From: Flaviaestuariibacter flavus | Lineage (GTDB): Bacteria > Bacteroidota > Bacteroidia > Chitinophagales > Chitinophagaceae | DNA length: 64,000 nucleotides | Direction of reading: 5' to 3' | NCBI RefSeq assembly: GCF_004337505.1 | Contig: NZ_SJZI01000002.1 | Location: forward strand, 1 to 64,000 | In this document: positions 50,810 to 59,291 of the stretch, one piece after another | How the letters are laid out: every line of letters begins with the position of its first letter | Position numbering within the stretch: position 1 is the stretch's first letter | Notes under the pieces: model-generated | What the model was told of the DNA's origin: nothing | Databases searched by the model: none | What the model saw: only the letters and a program-made list of their open reading frames with translations | Translations under genes and position numbers: made by a program

Positions 50810-51340
50810 ATGAAGAAGATGAAGCTCTTATTCGCCGCCGCATCGCTTGCCCTCGTGTTCAGCGCCTGTGATAAGGACAATGACAATACCAACGATGTGG
50901 GAGTAGAGTCCAGCAACCCTAACGACGTCAATTTTGCCCTGCAGGCATCCAATTCCAATACGATGGAGATCATTCTGGGGCGGCTGGCTGCAAGCATGGC
51001 CACAAATACCGGCGTCCGGACCTTCGGGCAGATGATGGTAACAGAGCATACGCCTGCCCAGGCGCAGTTGCAAACCGCAGCCAACAATGCACACCTGGCG
51101 GTCAGCCTGGATTCCTCAGCGGCCATTTCCGCGCGCACTTCGCTGATGCAGCTCAGCGGCCGTGCATTTGACTCTGCGTATATCACGATGCAGGTACAGG
51201 GACACACCCAAACCCTTCAACTGCTGCAAACCGAGGTGGCCGGCGGCGCATCGCCCTCGCTGAAAGGCTATGCATCGGCGCAGATCCCGGTGGTGACCGA
51301 GCACCTGCGGATTGCCGACAGCCTGCGCCGCAACCTGTAA
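50810..51340 (+). CDS. DUF4142 domain lipoprotein
   Basis: 176 residues. The lipobox is LALVFSAC (Cys21). DUF4142 (ferritin-like helical bundle) follows: AASMATNTGVRTFGQMMVTE, HTPAQAQLQTAA and a long final helix. DUF4142 proteins are common in the envelope of Bacteroidota and Proteobacteria; function unknown. It is flanked by terminators and stands alone. Confidence 0.9.
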   Translation: MKKMKLLFAAASLALVFSACDKDNDNTNDVGVESSNPNDVNFALQASNSNTMEIILGRLAASMATNTGVRTFGQMMVTEHTPAQAQLQTAANNAHLAVSLDSSAAISARTSLMQLSGRAFDSAYITMQVQGHTQTLQLLQTEVAGGASPSLKGYASAQIPVVTEHLRIADSLRRNL

Positions 51341-51391
51341 CTTATTGAATATCGATCAAGGAAGGCCGAAACTTGAAGTGAAGTACGAATG

Positions 51392-51424
51392 AAACAGGCC
51401 CCGCTGTCAGTGGGGCCTGTTTCT
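51392..51424 (+). terminator. Intrinsic terminator after DUF4142
   Basis: 11-bp stem (51392-51402 with 51412-51422), 9-nt loop, T3-4. Confidence 0.75.
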
Positions 51425-51477
51425 ATATTGGCTATTTGTTGTCCGCTATTCCGGTGGAAACTTTGCAAGGCCCTGCC

Positions 51478-51506
51478 AAAAAAAGCCCCCACCGGATGGT
51501 AGGGGC
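51478..51506 (-). terminator. Intrinsic terminator for hppA
   Basis: On the minus strand, a 9-bp stem with one mismatch (51485-51493 with 51498-51506) followed by T7. Confidence 0.7.
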
Positions 51507-51533
51507 GTCTCACATTAAGCAGTATCAAAGCGT

Positions 51534-53783
51534 TTATCGATAGGTGACTGTGTTCTCCGGGATGGCAACGGCCGCGGTTGTCTTAGTAGACACTTCGCTT
51601 GCGGGTTTCGCTGCACGGTCATCATTTTTATCTTTAAACATAGTAGCGAGTGTGGGGGCGATCACCAAGGAAACGATCGACATCAGCTTGATGAGGATGT
51701 TCATCGAGGGGCCCGAAGTGTCCTTGAAGGGGTCGCCTACGGTGTCGCCGGTTACAGAAGCCTTGTGGGGATCCGAACCTTTGAAATATTTCTGTCCGTT
51801 GATGTCCACGCCTTTTTCAAAGCTCTTCTTGGCATTATCCCAAGCGCCGCCGGCGTTGTTCTGGAACATACCCATCAGCACCCCGCTAACGGTTGCACCG
51901 GCCAGGAAGCCGCCGAGGGCCTCGGGGCCGAGCAGGAAGCCGATCACCAGGGGCGAGATGATGGCAATCGCACCGGGGAGCATCATTTTGCGGATCGAAG
52001 CCTCGGTGGAAATGGCCACGCACTTGTCGTACTCAGGCTTGCCTTTTCCTTCCATGATGCCTTTGATTTCGCGGAACTGGCGGCGAACTTCCTCCACCAT
52101 GGCCATGGCGGCCTCACCCACGGCACGGATGGCCAGGGAAGAGAAGATGAAGGGGATCATGCCACCGATGAACAGCGAAGCAAGTACATCGGCTTTATAG
52201 ATATTGATGCCGTCCATGTTGAGGCCGTTGGCGTTGATCACACCTACGTAAGCCGCAAACAGGGCGAGGGCCGTGAGGGCAGCCGAAGCGATGGCAAAGC
52301 CTTTACCGGTAGCCGCCGTGGTGTTGCCCACCGCGTCGAGGGTATCGGTTTTTTCGCGCACTTCCTTGGGCAGCTCGCTCATTTCAGCGATACCGCCGGC
52401 GTTGTCGGCGATGGGGCCGAAGGCGTCGATGGCCAGCTGCATGGCGGTGGTGGCCATCATACCGGCAGCGGCGATGGCAACACCATAGAGACCGGCGAAC
52501 TTATAAGAGCCGTAGATACCGCCGGCGAGCACGAGGATGGGGAGGAAGGTCGATTCCATGCCCACTGCCAGGCCACCGATTACGTTGGTAGCGTGGCCGG
52601 TGCCGCTCTGGCGCACGATGCTCAGCACCGGGCGCTTACCCATGGCCGTATAGTATTCGGTGATGATGCTCATGAGCGTACCCACCACGAGGCCTACGAT
52701 GATGGCATAGAATACATCCATGCGGTCAAAGGCGAAGCCGCGCAGGGTCATCTGGCCCTGGGGCAGGATGTTGGTGCACAGGAGGTACGAAGCAATGGCT
52801 GTGAGGATGATCGAGCCCCAGTTGCCCATGTTGAGCGCACGCTGCACAACAGCGGTGGAGATCGGCGAGTCTTCCGAAATACGTACGAAGAAGGTGCCGA
52901 TGATCGAGAAGATGATACCTACGCCGGCAATCAGCATCGGCAGCAGGATGGGCGAGAAGCCGTTGAAGCCGTCGCTCAGGTTGGTGCCGCCGGGGGCGGT
53001 TACTTCGTGGCCCAGCACGATGGTGGCCAGTACGGTAGCTACATAAGAGCCGAAAAGGTCGGCGCCCATGCCGGCAACGTCGCCTACGTTGTCGCCTACG
53101 TTGTCGGCGATGGTGGCAGGGTTGCGCGGGTCATCTTCAGGGATGCCGGCTTCTACCTTGCCTACAAGGTCGGCGCCTACGTCGGCCGCCTTAGTATAGA
53201 TACCGCCACCCACGCGGGCGAAGAGCGCGATGCTCTCAGCGCCGAGCGAGAAGCCGGTGAGTACTTCGATGGCGCGGGTCACCGTATGATCGGTGGCCAT
53301 GGCATCGGGAGCGAATACATGGAGGAGCACGATGAAAACACTACCGAGACCAAGCACGGCGAGGCCCGCAACACCCATACCCATCACGGCACCGCCGGTG
53401 AAGGATACGTTCAGTGCCTTGGCCAGCGAGGTGCGGGCGGCGTGGGCAGTACGCACGTTGGCCTTGGTGGCGGCGCGCATACCGATGTAGCCGGCGAGGG
53501 CGCTGAAGAAGGCCCCGATAAGGAAGGCAATGGCGATCGACCAGTGCGATTCCGCACTGCGGGTACCCATGTAACCAAGGAGCACAGCTACGATGATGCC
53601 GAAATAGGCAAGCAGTTTCCACTCGGCGCGCAGAAAGGCCATGGCGCCTTCGGCGATGTAGTTGCCGATCTCACGCATGCGGTCGGTTCCGTCATCCTGC
53701 TTTGATACCCAGGAAAATTTCCAGAACGTGTAAAGCAATCCGATCAAGCCCATCACGGGCACCAGGTACATGTACGAATTCAT
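51534..53783 (-). CDS. hppA: Membrane-bound pyrophosphatase (ion-pumping)
   Basis: 749 residues with about 16 membrane helices. The active-site signature [20 protein letters not shown] is near 218. [20 protein letters not shown] follows. It hydrolyses PPi and pumps Na+ or H+ across the inner membrane. The selectivity site reads [10 protein letters not shown], with Ala where potassium-independent enzymes carry Lys, so the enzyme should be K+-dependent (family knowledge). A -7 box lies upstream at 53860. Confidence 0.96.
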   Translation of the reverse strand: MNSYMYLVPVMGLIGLLYTFWKFSWVSKQDDGTDRMREIGNYIAEGAMAFLRAEWKLLAYFGIIVAVLLGYMGTRSAESHWSIAIAFLIGAFFSALAGYIGMRAATKANVRTAHAARTSLAKALNVSFTGGAVMGMGVAGLAVLGLGSVFIVLLHVFAPDAMATDHTVTRAIEVLTGFSLGAESIALFARVGGGIYTKAADVGADLVGKVEAGIPEDDPRNPATIADNVGDNVGDVAGMGADLFGSYVATVLATIVLGHEVTAPGGTNLSDGFNGFSPILLPMLIAGVGIIFSIIGTFFVRISEDSPISTAVVQRALNMGNWGSIILTAIASYLLCTNILPQGQMTLRGFAFDRMDVFYAIIVGLVVGTLMSIITEYYTAMGKRPVLSIVRQSGTGHATNVIGGLAVGMESTFLPILVLAGGIYGSYKFAGLYGVAIAAAGMMATTAMQLAIDAFGPIADNAGGIAEMSELPKEVREKTDTLDAVGNTTAATGKGFAIASAALTALALFAAYVGVINANGLNMDGINIYKADVLASLFIGGMIPFIFSSLAIRAVGEAAMAMVEEVRRQFREIKGIMEGKGKPEYDKCVAISTEASIRKMMLPGAIAIISPLVIGFLLGPEALGGFLAGATVSGVLMGMFQNNAGGAWDNAKKSFEKGVDINGQKYFKGSDPHKASVTGDTVGDPFKDTSGPSMNILIKLMSIVSLVIAPTLATMFKDKNDDRAAKPASEVSTKTTAAVAIPENTVTYR

Positions 53784-53859
53784 GTGTGCTGTTTGTTTTT
53801 GGTTTTATGGCACGCCTTCCGGCGTTAACAAAATGTGAATGCCGGTTTTTACCGGACGG

Positions 53860-53867
53860 CAAAGATA
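53860..53867 (-). promoter_or_regulatory. Putative -7 box TATCTTTG for hppA
   Basis: Exact TAnnTTTG on the minus strand, 76 nt upstream of the ATG at 53783, so this promoter would give a normal leader. Confidence 0.5.
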
Positions 53868-53879
53868 GGGGAGCAGGAG

Positions 53880-53914
53880 AATATCGGATATTGAATAACG
53901 AATATCGAAAACCG
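53880..53914. repeat. Heptamer tandem array, five units
   Basis: aatatcg, gatattg, aataacg, aatatcg, aaaaccg in strict 7-bp register, 13 nt beyond the hppA -7 box. Confidence 0.85.
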
Positions 53915-53981
53915 AAGGCGTTTCGCAGCTTAGACAGGCTCCCGTGGCGTATCGGTGGAACTGGCTTTGCGTATCACCGCA

Positions 53982-54374
53982 TTATCCCATTGGCGTGCAT
54001 AGCTCCAGAAGAAAGCCGTTCGGGTCCTGCACGTAAGCCACCACCTGTCCCCAGGGTTTTGTCTTCGGCGGTGCCAGTAGGGTGGCGCCCGCAGCGAGCG
54101 CACGCTCCACTGCCGCGGGAACATCGTCCGTAGTAAACCCGATCTCGAAACCGAATGGCTTTACGCCCCGGCTGCTTTCCTGGTAGCCTTCTGGCAGGTT
54201 GGACGCCGCGAGGCGGTGCTCCGCAAAGGAAAGGGTGGTGCTGCCCGTCGCAAGCTCGCCATAGCTCCCATCGGGTGCGACGAACTTTCGCTGCAGGCCC
54301 AGCGCGTTTTCATAAAAGGCAATTGCCGCGGCTACATCGGGCACATATAAAATAGTGTAGGCAAAAAAGTTCAT
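53982..54374 (-). CDS. VOC-superfamily protein
   Basis: 130 residues from the ATG at 54374 (MNFFAYTILYVPDVAAAIAF). The fold is glyoxalase-like: YENALGLQRKFVAPDGSY, FEIGFTTDDVPAAVERALAA, VAYVQDPNGFLLELCTPMG. It is closest in character to uncharacterised glyoxalase-family enzymes. Substrate unknown. A longer frame upstream is not favoured because the fold begins at this ATG. Confidence 0.88.
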   Translation of the reverse strand: MNFFAYTILYVPDVAAAIAFYENALGLQRKFVAPDGSYGELATGSTTLSFAEHRLAASNLPEGYQESSRGVKPFGFEIGFTTDDVPAAVERALAAGATLLAPPKTKPWGQVVAYVQDPNGFLLELCTPMG

Positions 54375-54432
54375 AGGGATTGAGTTGTTGTCTGAAAAAA
54401 TTGCAGGAAGGGCCACGTCCGGGCCTTTTGTA

Positions 54433-55278
54433 TTAATCCGCCACCGGGAATCGTCCTTCCTCGAGATCTGCATAGATGCTCAGGAGGATATTCCGGTCGT
54501 CTACAACCCACTCACCGGTAGCTGCGCCCCGGTAGCTGTTGGTGGCGAGGTAATGTTCGTACATCCGGTAGGCCTTCAGCGCGTCCTGTTTATTATAATA
54601 GGTCTCCGTCCACTTTCTCGGGACGATATGCAGCGGGTGAATGCCGATGCCGCCGTCATAGATCTTTACCGGGCCCTGCGAAAATTCAAAAGACACCACA
54701 TCCTGTTTGCGTGATTTTGCTGCCTGGAGCAGGTAGATCAGGTGGCGGAAATACCCGCCGAGGCGGGCCTGCAGCTGGCGACTGTTTTCGCTGCTGTCCG
54801 GGCGAATCCGCCAGCCGTTGTTAGAAGGATGATAGGGATCTTCTTGGTAACTGCTCAACGGCGTGGTTGTCTGCAGGTAGCTCCGGACAATGTTTCGATC
54901 AGTCAACATAATGCGTGCTTTCTTATCCGCCACTGTCTCAACCGAAACAACGCGTTCGCTGCCATCATTGTATTGGAGCAGCAGCTGCTGCTTCCGTTCG
55001 TTAAAACGCCAGTGCCCATGCGCATACGCTTTGGCGCCACCCAGCTCGCTGAACGTACTGTCGGGGAAAAAAGACAGTACCTGCCCGTCGGCGATCATCC
55101 GCTTCATTTTCGCCAGGTTGGCGAGTTCGTTGGCCTGCCCGTCTTTGTCATGTCCTTTCGACTCCACATCGTACAGTGCCCAGGAACCGGACAGGTTCTC
55201 CACGGTGACATCGTGCCTGTTTCCGGAGCACGAAAAAAGCAACAAAAACAGGGAAGCAAAAACTAAGGAGCGTAACAA
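54433..55278 (-). CDS. Lipoprotein, lipocalin-like N-terminal part (unknown)
   Basis: About 281 residues from a TTG at 55278; no ATG opens the signal LLRSLVFASLFLLLFSC, so the start is uncertain. After the lipobox Cys comes a segment VENLSGSWALYDVESKG that resembles the first strand of lipocalin-like domains, then a charged region ending FPVAD. No firm family. It diverges from the protease operon at 55403 and could be its partner or regulator by position only. Confidence 0.65.
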   Translation of the reverse strand: MLRSLVFASLFLLLFSCSGNRHDVTVENLSGSWALYDVESKGHDKDGQANELANLAKMKRMIADGQVLSFFPDSTFSELGGAKAYAHGHWRFNERKQQLLLQYNDGSERVVSVETVADKKARIMLTDRNIVRSYLQTTTPLSSYQEDPYHPSNNGWRIRPDSSENSRQLQARLGGYFRHLIYLLQAAKSRKQDVVSFEFSQGPVKIYDGGIGIHPLHIVPRKWTETYYNKQDALKAYRMYEHYLATNSYRGAATGEWVVDDRNILLSIYADLEEGRFPVAD

Positions 55279-55402
55279 GACAATTGGTTTTTGTGTAGCA
55301 ACGAAAATAGGGAAGCCGGCACGCAATGTCCGGGTTTCTTTTCCTCGTCGAAAAGCGCTTAATTCGTGAAGCCGACTGCAACCACGCAACCAAAACACGA
55401 CT

Positions 55403-56347
55403 ATGCCCAATCGAAAACGGAAGCACCTGCGCCGGCTTCGCCGGCAGCGGAAACCGCGGCTATCCAGCGCCGTTATCGCACGTCTTGCCCTGGAGCAGCA
55501 CGGCGCCGCGCTGCGCGCCCGCTTTTCCCAGATCGCCGCCATCAGCGATGCCGCCGTGCCCGGCACCGGCGCGGCGCAGCACGTGCTGGCTATTTACCTG
55601 CATCATTCCGACTGTGCCCGGATACCCTATGCGCTCCCGGTGCGCCTGCCCGGCGGTGGTCTCACCGCCATTGCCACGGAACTCGTGCCCGGGGTAGGGG
55701 CAGGCACGGTGCACATCTGCCAGCAGGACGAGATCTGCTGCAGCACCGACAACCCGGGCTCTGTGGGCTGCGTGGTGCGCGATGCCTACGGGGAGCATAA
55801 GGTGGCCACCGCCGGTCACGTTTTTTCTTCGGGCAGCCTGCGCAGCTACAACGGCGAGCTCGCCCCGACGGAGACCCACCCGGCGCTGGTAAACGGGCAA
55901 GCGATCGGCAACTGGTTTTTCCAGTTGATCGACTGGAAGACCGACCTGGCGCTGGGGGATATCGACAATTATATTCCCGGCGAGACCCTGCTGACCTTTC
56001 CCGGTCATTACACGGTGAGCGATGCCGATGTGGGCCGCACGCGCGTCCGCGTGGTGTCGGGCCGCTGGTCGCCGCCGGTACGCGATGCATGGATTCTCGA
56101 CCACAACACCGCCTGGGAAGTGGCTTACCGTGACGGCACCGCTACGCGTAATAATATTATCGTCATCGGCAGCGCGCCGAACCGCGCAGATGCCACTACG
56201 GTTTCGCGCGGCGGCGACTCGGGCGGCTGCGTGTACGAGCCGGTAAGCGGCCGACTTGTCGGGCTGATCCTGGGTGGCAATAACCGCTTTACCTGGGTGC
56301 TCCCGATCGGGGAAGTGCTGCAACGATTCAATTATGAACTCGCCTAA
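55403..56347 (+). CDS. Trypsin-like serine protease without signal peptide
   Basis: 314 residues. The chymotrypsin-fold triad is visible: His139 in ATAGHVF, Asp181 in WKTDLALGD, Ser273 in RGGDSGGCVYEP. The N-terminus is strongly basic (MPNRKRKHLRRLRRQRKPRL) and has no signal peptide or membrane helix. Five Cys lie at about 106, 112, 113, 123 and 276. It is the first gene of a three-gene operon (9 nt to the next). Nothing in the sequence says what it cuts. A phage or toxin-antitoxin origin is possible but not indicated. Confidence 0.85.
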   Translation: MPNRKRKHLRRLRRQRKPRLSSAVIARLALEQHGAALRARFSQIAAISDAAVPGTGAAQHVLAIYLHHSDCARIPYALPVRLPGGGLTAIATELVPGVGAGTVHICQQDEICCSTDNPGSVGCVVRDAYGEHKVATAGHVFSSGSLRSYNGELAPTETHPALVNGQAIGNWFFQLIDWKTDLALGDIDNYIPGETLLTFPGHYTVSDADVGRTRVRVVSGRWSPPVRDAWILDHNTAWEVAYRDGTATRNNIIVIGSAPNRADATTVSRGGDSGGCVYEPVSGRLVGLILGGNNRFTWVLPIGEVLQRFNYELA

Positions 56348-56356
56348 TCAATCCAA

Positions 56357-58774
56357 ATGAAGATCCAACGACTGCTTCTTTCCATGTTGCTGCTTTCCGT
56401 GTGCGCTGCGGCGCAGGAAAAGGCACTGGTGACCTGGCAAAACGGGGCGCCGCGTATCGTAAATAAAATTTACCGCCTTCCCTTCGCGCTTCATTTCTCG
56501 CGCGACTTTGCCGGTAAGCGCCTCGCGTTGGTGAATGCGGGCAACAACGACACCGTCGTGGCCGCCCGGTTTGGCTCCGCCGACCTGGGGACCTTCGAAG
56601 GAACGGGTGAATACCGGGTGCCGGTAGTGGCACCAGGCACCGCGCAGCTGCTTGGCAACAGCCAGCCCTTTTCCGATACGGGCTTTCGCATTTTCATTGA
56701 CGGGAAGGCGCTTCCGGTGACCGTTCGCTTTACCCGGTCTGCGGCAGTGCCCGGCGATGAAGTGGCGGCGCGCGCCTATCGCTTCAGCTACCAGCCCGGG
56801 TCAGTAGTACTCGATGCGCTCAAGCTGCGGGAGCTGCAACTTGCTGGCGGATCCCGCGACTCGGTACAGGCTTTTGTTCAATATATTCTTCGCGCATACG
56901 ATCTCGAAGGATCCAATAGCCAGGAGAATGTTTATATCAGCCGGGTGCTTGGCCCGCTGCTGGTGGAAAAGGGCGCCGCGCAAAGCGGTGGCGGACTCAT
57001 AAATAACGTGCTGTCCTCCGTGGGCAATGTAGATGTTACCGGCTTCGCTGACGGCCTTGCCCGCTTTATTGTAAAGCGGACGAAACAGGAGCTGAGCATG
57101 GCCTTTTTCCAGCGTTTCCGGGAGCGGCTCGATTCGCTGCCGGACCTCAAAGGCGTTTTCCCCGAAACGCACCAGCTGCTGATGGCCATCGACCAGCAGG
57201 TATACGATTACAATAGTTACATCAACAACCTGCGCGCCGGCTTCCGTTCCGACCTGCTGCGGATCGACGAGCGCCTGCCCGCAGTGGTGACGAATCACCC
57301 GGCCTATTTCGGGGCTAACGTTACCAACTTTTCGCTGGGGCTTGCCCTGCGCTCCGGGTGTTATGTCTCATCGTCGCTGCGCAAGGACATGCACCCGGGC
57401 GATGTGCTCGAATCTTTCCCGATGGAGTATTTCGCAGCGGGCGACAGCAGCATCTCGGGACGTCTTGCCGGTTTGCGCGGCGGGCTGCAGGCCTTGCAGC
57501 TGCTTAGCTATTCCTGCCGGGAGACGGATACCGCACGACACCGCTACTGGGTGGGGATGGATGACTTTCGTGGATTGACCCGCGACAAGCAGTCGCTGCA
57601 GCTTTTCCTGGGGCTGCTGATCGAAGTGGCCAAAGGGCGCTACGGTTCGGTGGCTTTCGGCGGCGGCACCAACCTGTACGGACTGCTGAACGATCCGCTG
57701 CTCTATGAAAAAATCGACCGTGACCTGACTACGCTGCAGGCTTTCCGCAACTTCCTCCTTCGTTTCGGCGGACGGGTAAGCGATCTTAACGGGATGGCGG
57801 GCGCTTTAAATGCGGCTATCGGCGATTCGGCACATGCGGAGGTCTATGTAAAATATTTCAATGCCTGCACCGACCTGCTGGAAACGGGATTCACCGCGCT
57901 TGAACTCCCGGGGCTCCGCGGGCTGCCCGATGCCGGCGAAGTGCACGGGCTTGCCGCCTCCTGGCTCGGTGTGGCGCGCCAGGCCTCCGACCTGTCGTCG
58001 GCGATTGTACGAAAACGCTATGCCGAAGCCGTGAATGCGTTGGTGGGACTATACGGGAATGTGCTGCGGCTTTCATCGCCGCCGGTTGTTGACACGGTAG
58101 CAGCGCGCACGACACCGATGCTTATGGCCAACGCGGCCGAGCCGGGAACGCGGTCCACGCTGAACGCATTTGTACGGTATGGCTCCGTGATGGTGGGCCT
58201 CGTGGAGGCGCGGAACAGCGAGGAGGTAGCGGCCGTCATCGAAGCAGCCGTGCTGCCGCCGGGCAGTGCGCGCGTAAAGCGGACCATGCCCGTCAGCATT
58301 TCGCTCAATGCTTACTGCGGACTTTTTTCGGGCAACGAGGTGATCCTCGGGCTCGACGACAACCGGCCTTTTTCACGCTGGAATGCCTTCGGAGTAGCCG
58401 CTCCCGTGGGTGTTGCCTACAGCGAGGCGGATGCCGTATTGCCCTGGCCGCTCAGTCGCGTCAAAGCGCTGCGCTGGAAGGGCGCTTCAGCCTCCTGGTT
58501 TGTTTCCGTGCTCGACCTGGGTGCTGTCGCGGCCTTCCGCTTCGGCGACAACACTACCGAGCAGGTACCGACGATCCGGCTTCGCGATATTTTTTCGCCG
58601 GGCATATTCTGGTCGGTCGGTTTGCCACGCAGCCCGCTGTCGGTGAACCTGGGCATTCAAACGGGACCGAACCTGCGCACCGTTAAAGCGGCAGGGAATG
58701 ATTTGGCAAATGGCCGCTATGTGCGGTACAGTGCCGCGCTCTGCGTTGACCTGCCCTTGCTAAACTTGAAGTAA
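56357..58774 (+). CDS. 805-residue exported protein of unknown family
   Basis: The signal peptide is MKIQRLLLSMLLLSVCAAAQ. Residues about 25-145 look beta-rich. About 150-640 is mostly helical, with few recognisable landmarks. The last roughly 160 residues look like repeated amphipathic strands (FFSGNEVILGLDD, WFVSVLDLGAVAAFRFGDN, SVNLGIQTGPNL), similar to a barrel or beta-sandwich, and end LPLLNLK. I do not recognise a family. Its stop overlaps the next start by 1 nt (TAATG), so it is translationally coupled to the Gmad2 lipoprotein. Confidence 0.85.
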   Translation: MKIQRLLLSMLLLSVCAAAQEKALVTWQNGAPRIVNKIYRLPFALHFSRDFAGKRLALVNAGNNDTVVAARFGSADLGTFEGTGEYRVPVVAPGTAQLLGNSQPFSDTGFRIFIDGKALPVTVRFTRSAAVPGDEVAARAYRFSYQPGSVVLDALKLRELQLAGGSRDSVQAFVQYILRAYDLEGSNSQENVYISRVLGPLLVEKGAAQSGGGLINNVLSSVGNVDVTGFADGLARFIVKRTKQELSMAFFQRFRERLDSLPDLKGVFPETHQLLMAIDQQVYDYNSYINNLRAGFRSDLLRIDERLPAVVTNHPAYFGANVTNFSLGLALRSGCYVSSSLRKDMHPGDVLESFPMEYFAAGDSSISGRLAGLRGGLQALQLLSYSCRETDTARHRYWVGMDDFRGLTRDKQSLQLFLGLLIEVAKGRYGSVAFGGGTNLYGLLNDPLLYEKIDRDLTTLQAFRNFLLRFGGRVSDLNGMAGALNAAIGDSAHAEVYVKYFNACTDLLETGFTALELPGLRGLPDAGEVHGLAASWLGVARQASDLSSAIVRKRYAEAVNALVGLYGNVLRLSSPPVVDTVAARTTPMLMANAAEPGTRSTLNAFVRYGSVMVGLVEARNSEEVAAVIEAAVLPPGSARVKRTMPVSISLNAYCGLFSGNEVILGLDDNRPFSRWNAFGVAAPVGVAYSEADAVLPWPLSRVKALRWKGASASWFVSVLDLGAVAAFRFGDNTTEQVPTIRLRDIFSPGIFWSVGLPRSPLSVNLGIQTGPNLRTVKAAGNDLANGRYVRYSAALCVDLPLLNLK

Positions 58775-59271
58775 TGAAACACCACGTATTAGTCCTGCTC
58801 TTTTTGTTTGCCGCCTGCGGTCATGATGCGAATAAGGAAAAGCCCGACGTGTCCGCCGCGCCGGTGGGCGTCGATGCACCCTTCGAAAACAAAGGCAGGT
58901 CTGACAGCGTCAAAACAGTTGCAGGGGCCGCACACACCGGCATCCCGGACACGTTGACGGTGGAGCAAAGGAACGGCACCGTGCTGCATTCCGGGCAGAT
59001 CATACGCGGAAAGGCGCGCGGCCTATTTTACTTCGAGGCGCAATTCCTGCTGCGGCTTTTCGACAGCAGCGGCCGGCAGCTGGCCATGGCACCGGCAACG
59101 GCCGAAGGCGACTGGATGACCACCAGCTGGGTGCCATTCAGTGGCCGGCTTCAATGGAAAAATTACAATGGGCCGGGCAGGCTGGTATATGAGAAAGCAA
59201 ATGCCTCCGGCGACCCTGAGCGCGACCGGAGCTATTCGGTGCCGGTGCTGCTTGTAGAAAAAGAAAAATAA
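58774..59271 (+). CDS. Gmad2-domain lipoprotein
   Basis: 165 residues. The lipobox is LFLFAAC (Cys15). After a polar linker, residues about 65-160 match the Gmad2 immunoglobulin-like domain: GQIIRGKARGLFYFEAQFLL, then GDWMTTSWVPFSGRLQW and YSVPVLLVEKE. Gmad2 is found in spore germination and other extracellular proteins as an interaction domain. It shares an operon with the trypsin-like protease and the 805-residue protein, so the three probably act together at the envelope. Confidence 0.88.
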   Translation: MKHHVLVLLFLFAACGHDANKEKPDVSAAPVGVDAPFENKGRSDSVKTVAGAAHTGIPDTLTVEQRNGTVLHSGQIIRGKARGLFYFEAQFLLRLFDSSGRQLAMAPATAEGDWMTTSWVPFSGRLQWKNYNGPGRLVYEKANASGDPERDRSYSVPVLLVEKEK

Positions 59272-59291
59272 CCGGAAGCATCCCCGCCGGT

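Noticed and set aside
51765-53705. 646-codon plus-strand frame antisense to hppA
   Set aside because: Rich in Gly/His/Glu without motifs, and the minus strand is an unmistakable pyrophosphatase.
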